Of a DNA stretch of 64,000 nucleotides, positions 54,450-63,352 are shown in pieces; position 1 is the first letter of the stretch, and each line of letters begins with the position of its first letter. The DNA is taken from the NCBI GenBank assembly GCA_958296065.1, contig CATQHX010000018.1, forward strand, positions 45,900 through 109,899, in the 5' to 3' direction. A program made the position numbers and the translations under genes. This stretch comes from Vicinamibacterales bacterium. GTDB lineage: Bacteria > Acidobacteriota > Vicinamibacteria > Vicinamibacterales > UBA8438. Below the pieces are notes generated by a model that worked only from the letters and a program-made list of their open reading frames with translations, searched no databases and was not told the DNA's origin.

Positions 54450-54487
54450 CCGGCTCCACAGACATTTGCAGATTGCGGGGGGGATCG

Positions 54488-55987
54488 ATGCGCAGAACGC
54501 TGGCTGTTTTCGTCGTGACGTGCGCGCTGGCGGCGCCGGCCGCGGCCCAGGACGTCGAAGAGGTGCTGCAGGCCGCCGCCGAGGCGATGGGCGAGGTGAG
54601 CACCATCCGCTACTCCGGAACCGGGTGGGTCGCGAACATCGGTCAGAGCCACACGCCGGCCGACGACTGGCCCCGGTTCGAGGTCACTGCCTACGATCGC
54701 ACCATCAGTTACGACCATCGCGCGTCTTACGAGATGTACACGCGCCGCCAGGGCGACTATCCGGCGCTGGGCGGCGGCACGCCGCTGCAGGGAGAGCAGC
54801 AGCGCGTCTTCTTCACCCTCGGCGAGCACGCCTGGACGCTGGCCGGGGACAACCCCGTGCCGCAGCCGGCCAGCGCCGAGGTCCGCCAGCTCGACATCTG
54901 GATGTCGCCGCACGGGTTCCTGAAGGCGGCGGCGGCGGCCGACGACGCTTCCGCGACCGGATTGGTGCTCGAGGGGCGCCCGCTGACCATCGTGTCGTTC
55001 ACCGCACTGGGCAGGTACCGCGTCAACGGCACGATCAACGAGGACAACCTCGTCGAGCGCGTCCTGACCTGGGTGCCGAACCCGTACTTCGGCGACATGA
55101 TCTACGACCACCGCTACACGGAGTACCAGGAGTTCGATGGGGTGATGTTCCCGACCGTGCTGCACTCGCACCAGGGCGACCCGCGGCTCAATCCCGGCCA
55201 CAACTGGATGGAGATCACGGTGACGGGCGTGCATCCCAACCTCGACATCGACCAGGAGCCGGTGGTGCCGGACGTCGTGCAGGAGGCAACGGTACCCCCC
55301 GTCGTGGTGCGGTCGACCCAGATGGCGCCGGGCGTCTGGCGCGTGTCGGGCGGCAGCCACCACAGCATCGGCGTGGAGTTCGACGATTTCATCGCCGTGG
55401 TGGAGGCGCCGCAGAGCGAGGCGCGCTCGCTGGCGGTGATCGCCGAGCTGCGGCGGCGCGTGCCGGACAAGCCGATCCGCTACGTCGTCAACACGCATCA
55501 TCACGTCGACCACGCCGGCGGCCTGCGGACCTACGTCGCGCAGAGCGCCACGGTCGTCACGCACGAGGCGAACCGCGACTTCTACATGGACGTGTTCCTC
55601 CACCCGGGTACGCGCTCGCTGGAACCCGACATCCTTTCGGGCCTGATGCCGTGGTTCGCGGGCAACCGCATACCGGCGATGGAGCTGGTGAGCGACGAGT
55701 ACACGCTGACCGACGGCGAGCGGGTGATGAACGTCCACGCCGTGCCGGACCTCGGCCACGTGGGGACGATGCTGGTCGTGCACCTGCCGGCGGAGCGGAT
55801 CCTGATCAACGCCGACCTCTACTCGCCGCGGCTGCCGAGCGCGGAGCCGCCCCCGGTGAACGACAACATGCGGGCCCTGGCCGCGACCATCGAGCGGCTG
55901 GAGTTGGACGTGGCCCGGCACGTCGGCGTGCACGGGCTGGTGGGCTCGCACGTGGACTTCCTGCGGATCGTGAACGGAGAACAGTAG
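54488..55987 (+). CDS. Secreted metallo-beta-lactamase-fold hydrolase (copy 2)
   Basis: ATG 54488 gives 499 residues with a signal peptide (cleaved after APAAAQ). The N-terminal half (about 25-280) has the same layout as the protein at 37728-39338, including the shared stretch LDIWMSPHGFLKAA against LDMWLNPHGFLKAA. The C-terminal domain has NTHHHVDHAGGLRTY (HxHxDH), the His in VTHEANR and a late VGVHGLVG. It is probably a zinc hydrolase outside the cytoplasm, of unknown substrate. The start follows GGGGGG. Confidence 0.82.
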   Translation: MRRTLAVFVVTCALAAPAAAQDVEEVLQAAAEAMGEVSTIRYSGTGWVANIGQSHTPADDWPRFEVTAYDRTISYDHRASYEMYTRRQGDYPALGGGTPLQGEQQRVFFTLGEHAWTLAGDNPVPQPASAEVRQLDIWMSPHGFLKAAAAADDASATGLVLEGRPLTIVSFTALGRYRVNGTINEDNLVERVLTWVPNPYFGDMIYDHRYTEYQEFDGVMFPTVLHSHQGDPRLNPGHNWMEITVTGVHPNLDIDQEPVVPDVVQEATVPPVVVRSTQMAPGVWRVSGGSHHSIGVEFDDFIAVVEAPQSEARSLAVIAELRRRVPDKPIRYVVNTHHHVDHAGGLRTYVAQSATVVTHEANRDFYMDVFLHPGTRSLEPDILSGLMPWFAGNRIPAMELVSDEYTLTDGERVMNVHAVPDLGHVGTMLVVHLPAERILINADLYSPRLPSAEPPPVNDNMRALAATIERLELDVARHVGVHGLVGSHVDFLRIVNGEQ

Positions 55988-56120
55988 CGTCCGCGGCGCC
56001 TGCCGACCCTGCCGGCAGCGAATCTGTGCACGGCGGAGCCCGCTGAAGCTCGTCCGGCGCGAGCGGCTGCCCTGGCGGTGCAGTCTGGTCAGAGACGCGG
56101 GCGTGCGTGACAGGAATTCG

Positions 56121-56149
56121 TTGAAATGGGGTTGCCGCCCGACTACGAT
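56121..56149 (+). promoter_or_regulatory. Sigma-70-type promoter
   Basis: TTGAAA (56121-56126), 17 bp, TACGAT (56144-56149), 42 bp before ATG 56192. The first box is the same as in the promoter at 24465. Confidence 0.65.
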
Positions 56150-56191
56150 GGTGACTGGTCATCGTCCGGCGATTCGTTGAGGAGGGATTCC

Positions 56192-57628
56192 ATGCTGCGC
56201 CTGCCGATCGCCCGGAAATCGTCCGTACTGCTTCTGACCCTTACGGCTGTGGTTGCCGCGGGCTTGCTCGCTGCACCCGCCTTCGCCTCCGAGGGGGCCG
56301 AGAACGGCGTGACCTACACGAAGGACATCGCGCCCATCCTCGAGCGGAGCTGCCAGCAGTGCCACCGGCCCGAGTCGGTGGCCCCGATGTCGCTCCTCAC
56401 CTACGAGCAGGCGCGTCCGTGGGCGCGGGCCATGAAGTACCGCACCGGCCGCGTCGGCAAGCCGGACGTGATGCCGCCCTGGTACATCGAGAAGGGCATC
56501 GGCATCCAGCACTACAAGGGCGACATCTCGCTGAGCGCCGGGGAGATCGCCGCCATCGCGGAGTGGGCCGACAACGGGGCGCCTCGCGGCGAGCCCGTCG
56601 AGGCGACCGCGGAAGCCGTGGCGGCCGATGTGTCGGGGTGGGAGATCGGCGAGCCGGATCTCGTGCTGACCTCGCCGGAGATCGAGGTGTCGCCGACCGC
56701 GCCCGACTGGTGGGGCCCGATGGGCGAGACGGAGACGGGTCTGACGGAGGACCGCTACGTCTCGGCCATCGAGATGCGCGAGGTCAACACCTTCGAGGGT
56801 CCGCCGGAGCGCGATACCATCGGCGGGCTCTACGTCATCCACCACCTGGTCCTCGTGCCGGTCGGCCCCGACGGGAAGCCGGTCGCCGAGGCGGGCTTCT
56901 GGCCGGTGCACGAGGTGGGACGCAACGCCGACGTCTTCCATCCCGACTCCGGCAAGCTGCTGAAGGCGGGCTCGAAGATCCTGTTCCCGTCGGCCCACCT
57001 GCACTCCAACGGCCGCCACACGCGCGCGCACCTGCAGATCGGTCTCAAGTTCCATCCGGAGGGCTACGAGCCGGCGCGCACGGTGCAGATCATCGGCCCG
57101 GCGACGCTCGATCTCGACATCAGGCCGCTGCAGGCCGACCAGAAGTTCGAGGCGTTCAGCACGTTGATGGAGCACACCAAGATGACCGTGTACGAGCCGC
57201 ACATGCACGCCGCGGGCGTGCGGATGTGCCTCGACGCCATCTGGAACAACACCATCGAGACGCTGAGCTGCGCCGGCTACAACCACAACTGGGTGCGCGT
57301 CTACACCTTCGAGGACGACTACGCGCCGCTGCTGCCGCGAGGCACCATCCTGCGCATCACGGGGTATTTCGACAACACGCCGACCAATCCCAACGTCTCC
57401 GATCCGCGCAACTGGTCCGGTCTCGGCCACCGCTCCATCGACAACATGATGATCAACATCGGGCAGGCGGTCTTCCTGAACGACGAGGAGTTCGCCGAGG
57501 AGATGGCCACGCGGCGCGAGCGGCTCGGCCTGAAGCCGGGCCAGAACATGACCGGCTGCCCGCTGTGCGGCTATGCCGAGCTGCCGGGGCTGTCGCCGGC
57601 GACGGACGACAACGACGGGGGCCAGTGA
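56192..57628 (+). CDS. Secreted c-type cytochrome fused to a copper-monooxygenase-like domain (copy 2)
   Basis: ATG 56192 with GGAGGG upstream gives 478 residues with a signal peptide (about 1-33). The heme motif is C54-QQ-CH (SCQQCHRPESVAPMSLL), with MPPWY as a possible axial ligand site. The second part has the His pattern of the copy at 20393: H217-H218 (VIHHLVL), H269-x-H271 (SAHLHSN) and H337-x-H339 (EPHMHAAG), suggesting two copper sites as in PHM-like enzymes. The end (GCPLCGYAELPG) has a Cys pair not seen in copy 1. It is followed by a secreted protein gene with almost no gap, so both may be in one operon. Confidence 0.75.
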   Translation: MLRLPIARKSSVLLLTLTAVVAAGLLAAPAFASEGAENGVTYTKDIAPILERSCQQCHRPESVAPMSLLTYEQARPWARAMKYRTGRVGKPDVMPPWYIEKGIGIQHYKGDISLSAGEIAAIAEWADNGAPRGEPVEATAEAVAADVSGWEIGEPDLVLTSPEIEVSPTAPDWWGPMGETETGLTEDRYVSAIEMREVNTFEGPPERDTIGGLYVIHHLVLVPVGPDGKPVAEAGFWPVHEVGRNADVFHPDSGKLLKAGSKILFPSAHLHSNGRHTRAHLQIGLKFHPEGYEPARTVQIIGPATLDLDIRPLQADQKFEAFSTLMEHTKMTVYEPHMHAAGVRMCLDAIWNNTIETLSCAGYNHNWVRVYTFEDDYAPLLPRGTILRITGYFDNTPTNPNVSDPRNWSGLGHRSIDNMMINIGQAVFLNDEEFAEEMATRRERLGLKPGQNMTGCPLCGYAELPGLSPATDDNDGGQ

Positions 57629-57630
57629 AG

Positions 57631-58611
57631 ATGGCTGGGAGCCCGGCCACTGGGGACCTGCGACCGGCGCGGTCGGGGTCGGCGCCCCCCGTCGAGGCGT
57701 CCGAGGCCCCGGCCGCTGGCTTGGCGTACGCGTTCATCACCGCGGCTCTCGTGACGGCCGTCGCTGTCGCGCCGTCGGCCGCGCAGGTGTACCCCGAGAC
57801 CGACCAGAGCATCGCCCCCGCCTACGAGGGCTGGGAGCAGAACGACGACGGGTCGTTCAACCTCGTTTTCGGCTACATGAACCGGAACTGGGACCAGGAG
57901 CTCGACGTCCCGGTCGGAGCGGACAACCGGCTCGATCCGGGCGGCCCGGACCGCGGCCAGCCGACGCACTTCCAGCCGCGGCGCAACCGGCACGTCTTCC
58001 GCGTGCGGGTGCCGGCGGACTTCGGGGCCGGCGAGGTCGTCTGGACGCTGACCAGCAACGGGCAGACCGAGCGCGCCTACGCGACGTTGCATCCCGACTA
58101 CTTCCTCAACGACATCGCGATCATGAACAACAACGGCGCCGGAGGCCCGGCCGGCGGCGCCTACAACATCTTCGGCAACGAGCGGCCCGTGCTCGACGTC
58201 GAGGGCGATGCAGACCTGCAAGCCAGGGTGGGCGAGCCGGTCGTCCTGACCGTGGTGGCCAGCGACGACGGCGTGCCGCAGCGGCGGGCGATGCCGCCGC
58301 CGAGCTGGCGGCTCGGCCGCGGCGGGGCGGGTACGCCCAACAGCGCGAGCGGGCTGCGCGTCGCCTGGATCGTCTACCGCGGCGAGGACCACGTCACATT
58401 CGATCCTCCGCAGTTCGCGGTGTGGGAGGACTACCGCGAGGGCGCCGACTCGCCCTGGGCGCCCGGCTGGGAGCCGCCCGAGGTCCCGGAGGACGGCGTC
58501 TGGGTGGTTCAGGCGACGTTCGGCGAGCCGGGCACCTACGTGCTCCGCTGCCTTGCCCACGACGGCGGCCTGGCGACGCACGGGGACGTGACCGTCGCCG
58601 TAAGGCGATAG
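57631..58611 (+). CDS. Secreted protein of unknown function
   Basis: ATG 57631 (or GTG 57625, overlapping the previous stop) gives 326 residues. The first 28 residues precede a hydrophobic segment (AYAFITAALVTAVAVAPSAAQ) that acts as a signal. The mature part begins IAPAYEGWEQNDDGSFNLVFGYMNRNW, typical of a family found beside cytochrome proteins in Acidobacteria, with two beta-rich halves and a late GTYVLRCLAHDGG segment resembling an Ig-like or cupredoxin strand. No enzyme motif is evident. It is coupled to the cytochrome/copper protein and lies 144 bp before the heme-copper oxidase-like operon. Confidence 0.68.
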   Translation: MAGSPATGDLRPARSGSAPPVEASEAPAAGLAYAFITAALVTAVAVAPSAAQVYPETDQSIAPAYEGWEQNDDGSFNLVFGYMNRNWDQELDVPVGADNRLDPGGPDRGQPTHFQPRRNRHVFRVRVPADFGAGEVVWTLTSNGQTERAYATLHPDYFLNDIAIMNNNGAGGPAGGAYNIFGNERPVLDVEGDADLQARVGEPVVLTVVASDDGVPQRRAMPPPSWRLGRGGAGTPNSASGLRVAWIVYRGEDHVTFDPPQFAVWEDYREGADSPWAPGWEPPEVPEDGVWVVQATFGEPGTYVLRCLAHDGGLATHGDVTVAVRR

Positions 58612-58755
58612 GGTAGCGTTTGCGGTCTGCGAGACACTCCGCTACAGCTTCCCGGGCTGGTCGGGTCGGCGACGACAGGGGATTCCATCCAGAAGCACGA
58701 GGGAGGAGACAGGCTTTTCGCCCGCTGACTGACGCCCTTCCAGGGGAGAGATGAT

Positions 58756-59325
58756 GTGACCACGATTCCGCTGCTTCTGTTTCTGTTGTCGGCCGCGATC
58801 ATCGCGACGGTGTTCGCTGTTGTCGCCCGGTCGAGCGGTCAGGAGGGTGCGGTCGACTACGCGCGCGTCAACCGCCTGCGTGGCGTGTTCCTTCTCTCTC
58901 TGCTGGTCATTCTGGGCATCTTCCTGACCCTGACCCTGCCGCGGCTGCCGTACCCGGTTGAAGCGGCCGTTCCGGAGCGGATCGTCAACGTGGTGGGCCG
59001 GCAGTTCGCCTTCTCTCTCACCGAGGGGCCGGGCCCCGAGTCGTTGGAGAACTGGGATCGCGACTTCGTGCCGGACGTCCAGGTCCCTGCAGGCGTGCTG
59101 GTCGAGTTTCGCGTCCGTACGCTCGACGTCAACCACGGTTTCGGCATCTACACGCCCGAGGGTCGGGTGTTGGCCCAGACGCAGGCCATGCCGGGCTACG
59201 TCAACCGCCTGCGCGTGCGCTTCGACGAGCCGGGCACCTACAACGTGATGTGCCTCGAGTACTGCGGGCTGTCGCACCACGCGATGCGCGGCGTCATCGA
59301 GGTTGTCGGGGAGGCCCAGCCATGA
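58756..59325 (+). CDS. norS: CuA-containing subunit II of a heme-copper reductase (NorS-like)
   Basis: Start GTG 58756 has GGGGAG before it; nearby ATG codons are out of frame or followed by stops. The 189-residue protein has two N-terminal helices (about 4-24, 43-61) and a cupredoxin domain with a full CuA set: His127 (VNHGF), Cys166, Glu168, Cys170, His174 and Met177 (CLEYCGLSHHAM). Such subunits take electrons from soluble cytochrome c and pass them to subunit I. The next gene, subunit I, overlaps the stop by four bases (ATGA). Because subunit I lacks the active-site Tyr, the nitric oxide reductase type (sNOR) is favoured over an oxygen reductase. Confidence 0.72.
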   Translation: MTTIPLLLFLLSAAIIATVFAVVARSSGQEGAVDYARVNRLRGVFLLSLLVILGIFLTLTLPRLPYPVEAAVPERIVNVVGRQFAFSLTEGPGPESLENWDRDFVPDVQVPAGVLVEFRVRTLDVNHGFGIYTPEGRVLAQTQAMPGYVNRLRVRFDEPGTYNVMCLEYCGLSHHAMRGVIEVVGEAQP

Positions 59326-60780
59326 ACGCTACCGCCGCTACCGATGCCTACCCGGCGCAGATGACCCGCGTCACTCTCTACTGGGTGGCCGTCGGCCTCG
59401 TGCTTTCCCGTTCTGGCGCTCCTCGGCCTGGTCATGCGAACGCTCCAGGCCGGCTACTTTCCGGCCACGCCGCCCGAGTGGTTCTACGCCGTGATGACGC
59501 TGCACGGGTTGGGCATGGTGGGCGTCTGGTTCGTGGCGGGTCTGGCCGCCATGAGCTTCCTGCTGACGAAGTACGTCCGGCCCAGCCTGACCGTTTCCTG
59601 GATCGCGCTCGGCATGACCGCGGTGGGCGTCCTGCTGCTGGTGGCGGCGACGCTGGTGGGCAAGCTCGGGGTCGGCTGGTACTTCCTCTATCCGCTCCCC
59701 TTCTTCTCGGAGGGCACCTGGCCCGACTGGGCCACCGCGGCGCTCTTCATCGCGCTGGGGGTGCTCGGCGTGGCGTGGACGCTCTGGTCGGGCGACGTCC
59801 TGCGGGCGATCGCGGGCCGCTACCGGTTGCGAGAGGCCCTCGGCTGGCACTATCTGTCGGGCCGCAGCGACCCCGAGGTGCCGCCGATCATCATCATCGC
59901 CACGGTCAGTTGCATCGGCGTCCTCGCCGGGCTCGTCGCGGCCGTGGTCATCCTCCTGCTGATCGGCTGGGAAGTACTGGGAGGAGGAGCCGCCAACGAC
60001 GCGCTGCTCATCAAGAACCTGACGTTCTACTTCGGCCACATGCTCGTGAATATCACGATGTACTTCGGCGTCGCTCTGGTCTACGAGATCATGCCGGCCT
60101 ACACGGGCCGGCCCTGGAAGACCAACACGCTGGTCGTCCTCTCGTGGAACACGGTGCTGGCCCTCGTCATGTTCGCCTATCTGCACCATCTCTACATGGA
60201 TTTCGCGCAACCGCGCTGGCTGCAGGTGCTGGGGCAATTGTCCTCGTACCTGGTCTCGGTGCCCGCCGCGGTCGTCACGATCTTCAGCACGCTGGTGCTG
60301 ACCTACCGGTCGCAGACCCGCTGGAGCCTCGCGCCGACGCTGTTGTACCTGGGCGTGATGGGCTGGGCGATCGGTGGCGTCGCCGCGATGATCGATTCGA
60401 CCATCTCGGTCAACCAGCTCTTTCACAACACGCTGTGGGTGCCGGCGCACTTCCATACCTACTACCTGATGGGCGTGGTGCTGATGACGCTCGGTGCGGT
60501 GTATCACCTGGCGGTGACGCTGACGGCCGAGGTGGAGAACCTCAAGCGCTCGCGGATCATGGCGGCGCACCTGGTCGTGGGCGGGTACGGCTTGATGCTG
60601 TCGTTCTACCTGGCGGGGGCCGATTCGGTGCCCCGGCGGTTTGCCGCCTATCCGGCGGAGTTGACGAGCGGGCCGATGCTCGCCGGCATCTCGCTCGTCT
60701 TCATCCTGGTCCTGTTCGGCGGGCTGGGGTTGTACCTATGGGACACCGGACGGCTGTGCGCGCGGGCGCTGCGGGCGTGA
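59322..60780 (+). CDS. norY: Heme-copper reductase subunit I, sNOR-like (H-x3-N active site), apparent frameshift near 59403
   Basis: ATG 59322 overlaps the upstream stop and begins MNATAATDAYPAQMTRVTLYWVAVGLV. Near 59400-59405 the frame must shift by one base to continue FPVLALLGLVMRTLQAGYF. From ATG 59434 on, 448 residues are intact. They include low-spin heme His24 (MTLHG), CuB His202 (FGHMLVN), the His251-His252 pair (YLHHLYMDF) and heme ligands His339 and His341 (AHFHTYY), numbered from 59434. The Tyr that oxygen reductases place four residues after the CuB His is Asn206 here. This fits nitric oxide reductase of the sNOR group. If the indel is real, the first helix is lost; if it is a sequencing error, the gene is complete. 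Confidence 0.72.
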
Positions 60781-61613
60781 GTGCCGCGCGCACGGTTGCC
60801 TGCATCGCGGCGTTGCTGGTGGCGTCGGGCGCCACGCCTCACGTGGCAGGCGGGGAGCCGCCGCAGCCCACCCCGGCGAGCGTGGGCGTCGCCGCTCCCG
60901 ACGGGGTGCCCGACGAGTCCCGGTACGTGAGCCGGGAGGTCCCGGACATTGTCGTCCGCACGGCCGCCGGTGAGACGCCTCTGTCGGCGCTGTGGCGGGA
61001 AGGGCCGCTGGTGCTGACGATGGTGTTCACCCGCTGCGCCGGCATCTGCTCACCTTATCTGCGCGCGTTGCTGCGCGCCGACGAGGCCTTGAACCTGCCG
61101 GACGATGTCCGTCGCGTGGTGCTCAGCTTCGACCCGCGCGACACGCCCGATCACATGCGCAGGACGGGCGAGCATCTCGGCGTCGCCGGGCGTCCGGGCT
61201 GGGTGCTCGGCGTGGCCGCACCGCCGGACATCGACCGGCTGGCGCGCGCGCTCGGGTTCTGGTTCGAATGGGACGAGGCCCTGCAGCAGTTCGATCATCC
61301 CGCACTGCTCGTCGGCATCCATGAGGGACGCGTCGCCAGGCTGCTGGTGGGCGGGTCGGTGACCGCGGTGCGCCTGGGCGAGGTCGTTCGCGAGGCGCGC
61401 GGGCAGTTCATTCCAAGCTACCCGCTGCCCGGCGAGGTGCTGTTTCGCTGTTTCGACTACGACCCGGTCACCGGCACGCCGACGTTCGCCTGGGGCGCGC
61501 TGGTGCTGCTCGTGCCCCCGCTGGGGACGGGCATCGCCACCTTCGCGCTGTTCGGGGCGGCGCGAGCCCGGCGTCGTCCGGCGCCCGCACCGTCCCGGTC
61601 CCCTGGAAGCTGA
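60777..61613 (+). CDS. senC: SCO1/SenC-family copper chaperone
   Basis: GTG 60777 overlaps the previous stop (GTGA) and begins with a signal peptide (MSAARTVACIAALLVASGA); ATG 60738 inside the upstream gene is less likely. The 278-residue protein has a thioredoxin-like domain with CxxxC (VFTRCAGICSPYL), and a later His in FDHPALLVGIHEGR. This is the Cu-binding set of SCO1/SenC proteins that load the CuA site. A C-terminal hydrophobic helix (about 247-268) may anchor it. Its place after subunits II and I matches the norSY-senC order of Nitrosomonas-type operons. Confidence 0.88.
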   Translation: MSAARTVACIAALLVASGATPHVAGGEPPQPTPASVGVAAPDGVPDESRYVSREVPDIVVRTAAGETPLSALWREGPLVLTMVFTRCAGICSPYLRALLRADEALNLPDDVRRVVLSFDPRDTPDHMRRTGEHLGVAGRPGWVLGVAAPPDIDRLARALGFWFEWDEALQQFDHPALLVGIHEGRVARLLVGGSVTAVRLGEVVREARGQFIPSYPLPGEVLFRCFDYDPVTGTPTFAWGALVLLVPPLGTGIATFALFGAARARRRPAPAPSRSPGS

Positions 61614-61635
61614 AATCGGCGGCCGATCCGCGGCT

Positions 61636-62658
61636 CTACTCCTCCCGGTGGGGCATCAGCTCCCAGTAGAGGTGCCCGCCGGCGAGGTCGCCGTCCTCGT
61701 TCTCGCTCGGCCGGCCGCCCAGGCGCAGGACGTCGCCATCGAGCTGGTAGAGGCGCTCGGCGTCCGTCACCCCGCTGGTCGGCCGTGACCTGCCTTCCTG
61801 GTGGTGGACGACGTATATCGGGTCCGCGTCCTCGTGGACGGTGAAGCGTCCGAAGTAGCCCCCGTAGGTCCGGTAGGCGGCCATGGACTCTTCCGGCGTC
61901 GGGGTGTCCCCCGCGTAGGGCATGCGTCCCTCGCGCGCCATCAGGTGCACCATCATGTGGCCGGTCGGCGTGTAGAGGATGACCGAGCCGGCGCGGTCCT
62001 CGTTCCGCTCGCCGGACTCGACCGGCTCCCCGTCCTGCACCGTGTACCGGGTCGTGTACAGGAGCTCGCGGTGGCCGAGGAAGCGCTGCGCCTCCTCCGA
62101 CATCTCCACGTCCGGCAGGCGCTGCCAGACGACCTGGCGGTTGGCGTCTTGCTTCATCCCGGTGTCGGACGCCGGGGTGAGGATGAGCTTGTCGTCGACC
62201 AGGTCGTAGTAGCGCTTGGCGTCCACCTCGCCGCCGGGATTGATCTGCCCCGTGCGGTGGTGGATCAGGTAGCCGCCGTCCTCGTCCTCGTGCACAGAGA
62301 AGGGGCCGTAGTAACCCGTGTAGCCCTGCAGCGCCGCCTGCACCTCCTCCGGCGTCGGGTTGGCGTCGTCGGCGAAGGGCTCGCGGTTGAGGGGCATGAC
62401 GTTGACGGCCATGTAGCCCCGGTCACTGTAGGTGATGTAGCCGAGCGAGTTGAAGTCCTCCACGGGGACGTACTCGCCGTTGTCGTCCTTTACATTGCGC
62501 CCGATGAGCTCGTACGTCCCGACGAAGGGATCGCGCGGGCTCGCGGTGTCGACGGCCGCGTCCTCCGCGGCCGGAGGGGACGTCTCGGCGGCGCACCCGC
62601 CGAGCGCGAAGGGCAGAGCGACGACGACGGCGATGAGGGCGATTCTCAGGTTCCGCAT
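61636..62658 (-). CDS. Lipoprotein with two lipocalin-like domains
   Basis: The 340-residue protein has a lipobox (ALGGC) and two lipocalin-like (PF13924-type) repeats: about 45-175 (FVGTYELIGRN, GYITYSDRGYMAVNVM, YTGYYGPFSVHEDEDGGYLIHH) and about 190-340 (FLGHRELLYTTRYTV, GSVILYTPTGHMMVHLMAR, YGGYFGRFTVHEDADPIYVVHH). Each repeat carries a paired GYYGPF/GGYFGRF and HEDxD. This type probably binds small hydrophobic ligands. An AAGGAG site precedes ATG 62658. It converges with the senC gene, 22 bp apart. Confidence 0.78.
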   Translation of the reverse strand: MRNLRIALIAVVVALPFALGGCAAETSPPAAEDAAVDTASPRDPFVGTYELIGRNVKDDNGEYVPVEDFNSLGYITYSDRGYMAVNVMPLNREPFADDANPTPEEVQAALQGYTGYYGPFSVHEDEDGGYLIHHRTGQINPGGEVDAKRYYDLVDDKLILTPASDTGMKQDANRQVVWQRLPDVEMSEEAQRFLGHRELLYTTRYTVQDGEPVESGERNEDRAGSVILYTPTGHMMVHLMAREGRMPYAGDTPTPEESMAAYRTYGGYFGRFTVHEDADPIYVVHHQEGRSRPTSGVTDAERLYQLDGDVLRLGGRPSENEDGDLAGGHLYWELMPHREE

Positions 62659-62819
62659 GCTGCTTCTCCTTACGTTCGCGCGTGATTGGCACAGTGTATC
62701 GGCTACGGCGCGTTCGAGCGCGCCGCGTCTTCTCCCGGGAGCGTGAGTCGCCGAATTCTCATAAGTGATTCAAGAATAGTGATTTACGTTCCGTGAGCCG
62801 ACCATCGTTCCCTCGTCGC

Positions 62820-63148
62820 TTACCACACTCGCAACGGGATTCCAAAGGACCATCCGAGCCCTTCGCGAACCGCCTTGGCATCACTATCGGCTCTCCCCGT
62901 TCAGCGAGCCACCCGGCCAGCCCCTCCACGTACACGAACGCATGAACGGCCTTCTCGAGCAGAGCCGTGCCGACGCTGGCCGTGCCGGCGAGGAGACGCT
63001 CGACCGGTCGTTGCTGCGACTGACTACAACGTAGTCGCCGATACTGCCCCGTCCCACGTCCACAACGATCGACTGCGCGTCGGCTGGGAGAGCACCGGCG
63101 ATCGCGATGGCTGCCAAGAATCCGCAGAGGGGGAGTGAACGGCTTCAC
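62820..63148 (-). pseudogene. Small secreted protein gene with several frameshifts
   Basis: GTG 63148 begins MKPFTP; after a run of five C (63129-63133, minus strand) the frame must shift to continue LCGFLAAIAIAGALPADAQ, a good signal peptide, and then IVVDVGRGSIGDYVVVSRSN. A second shift leads to VGTALLEKAVHAFVYVEGLAGWLAERGE, and a third, near 62888, to DAKAVREGLGWSFGIPLRVW with a stop at 62820-62822. Joined, it would be about 105 residues. No family is known to me. With the promoter TATAGT/TACTAT region at 63158-63164 it is divergent from the 63353 gene. Confidence 0.55.
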
Positions 63149-63352
63149 CGTTTCCCGTATAGTACACCGCCGAATCGAGGCATGGTCAGCTCGTTTCTGC
63201 GGGGCGAGGCGACCGGCACGCGGGATCCAGTGCTCCGGGTTCGCCTTCATCCGCGTCGCCGCGCGCGTGGGTGTGCAGAGCATCCCGGCGCGCGGCGGCA
63301 GCGGTCGACCCGCCGAGTCCATGGCCGCGAAGGGCGGCGAAAGGAGCAGCGG

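Noticed and set aside
58756..60780. Ordinary ba3- or cbb3-type cytochrome c oxidase
   Set aside because: The helix that should carry the cross-linked Tyr reads H-x3-N, and no cbb3 partner subunits (CcoO, CcoP) follow. An oxygen reductase is therefore less likely than an NO reductase, though subunit II alone would not distinguish them.
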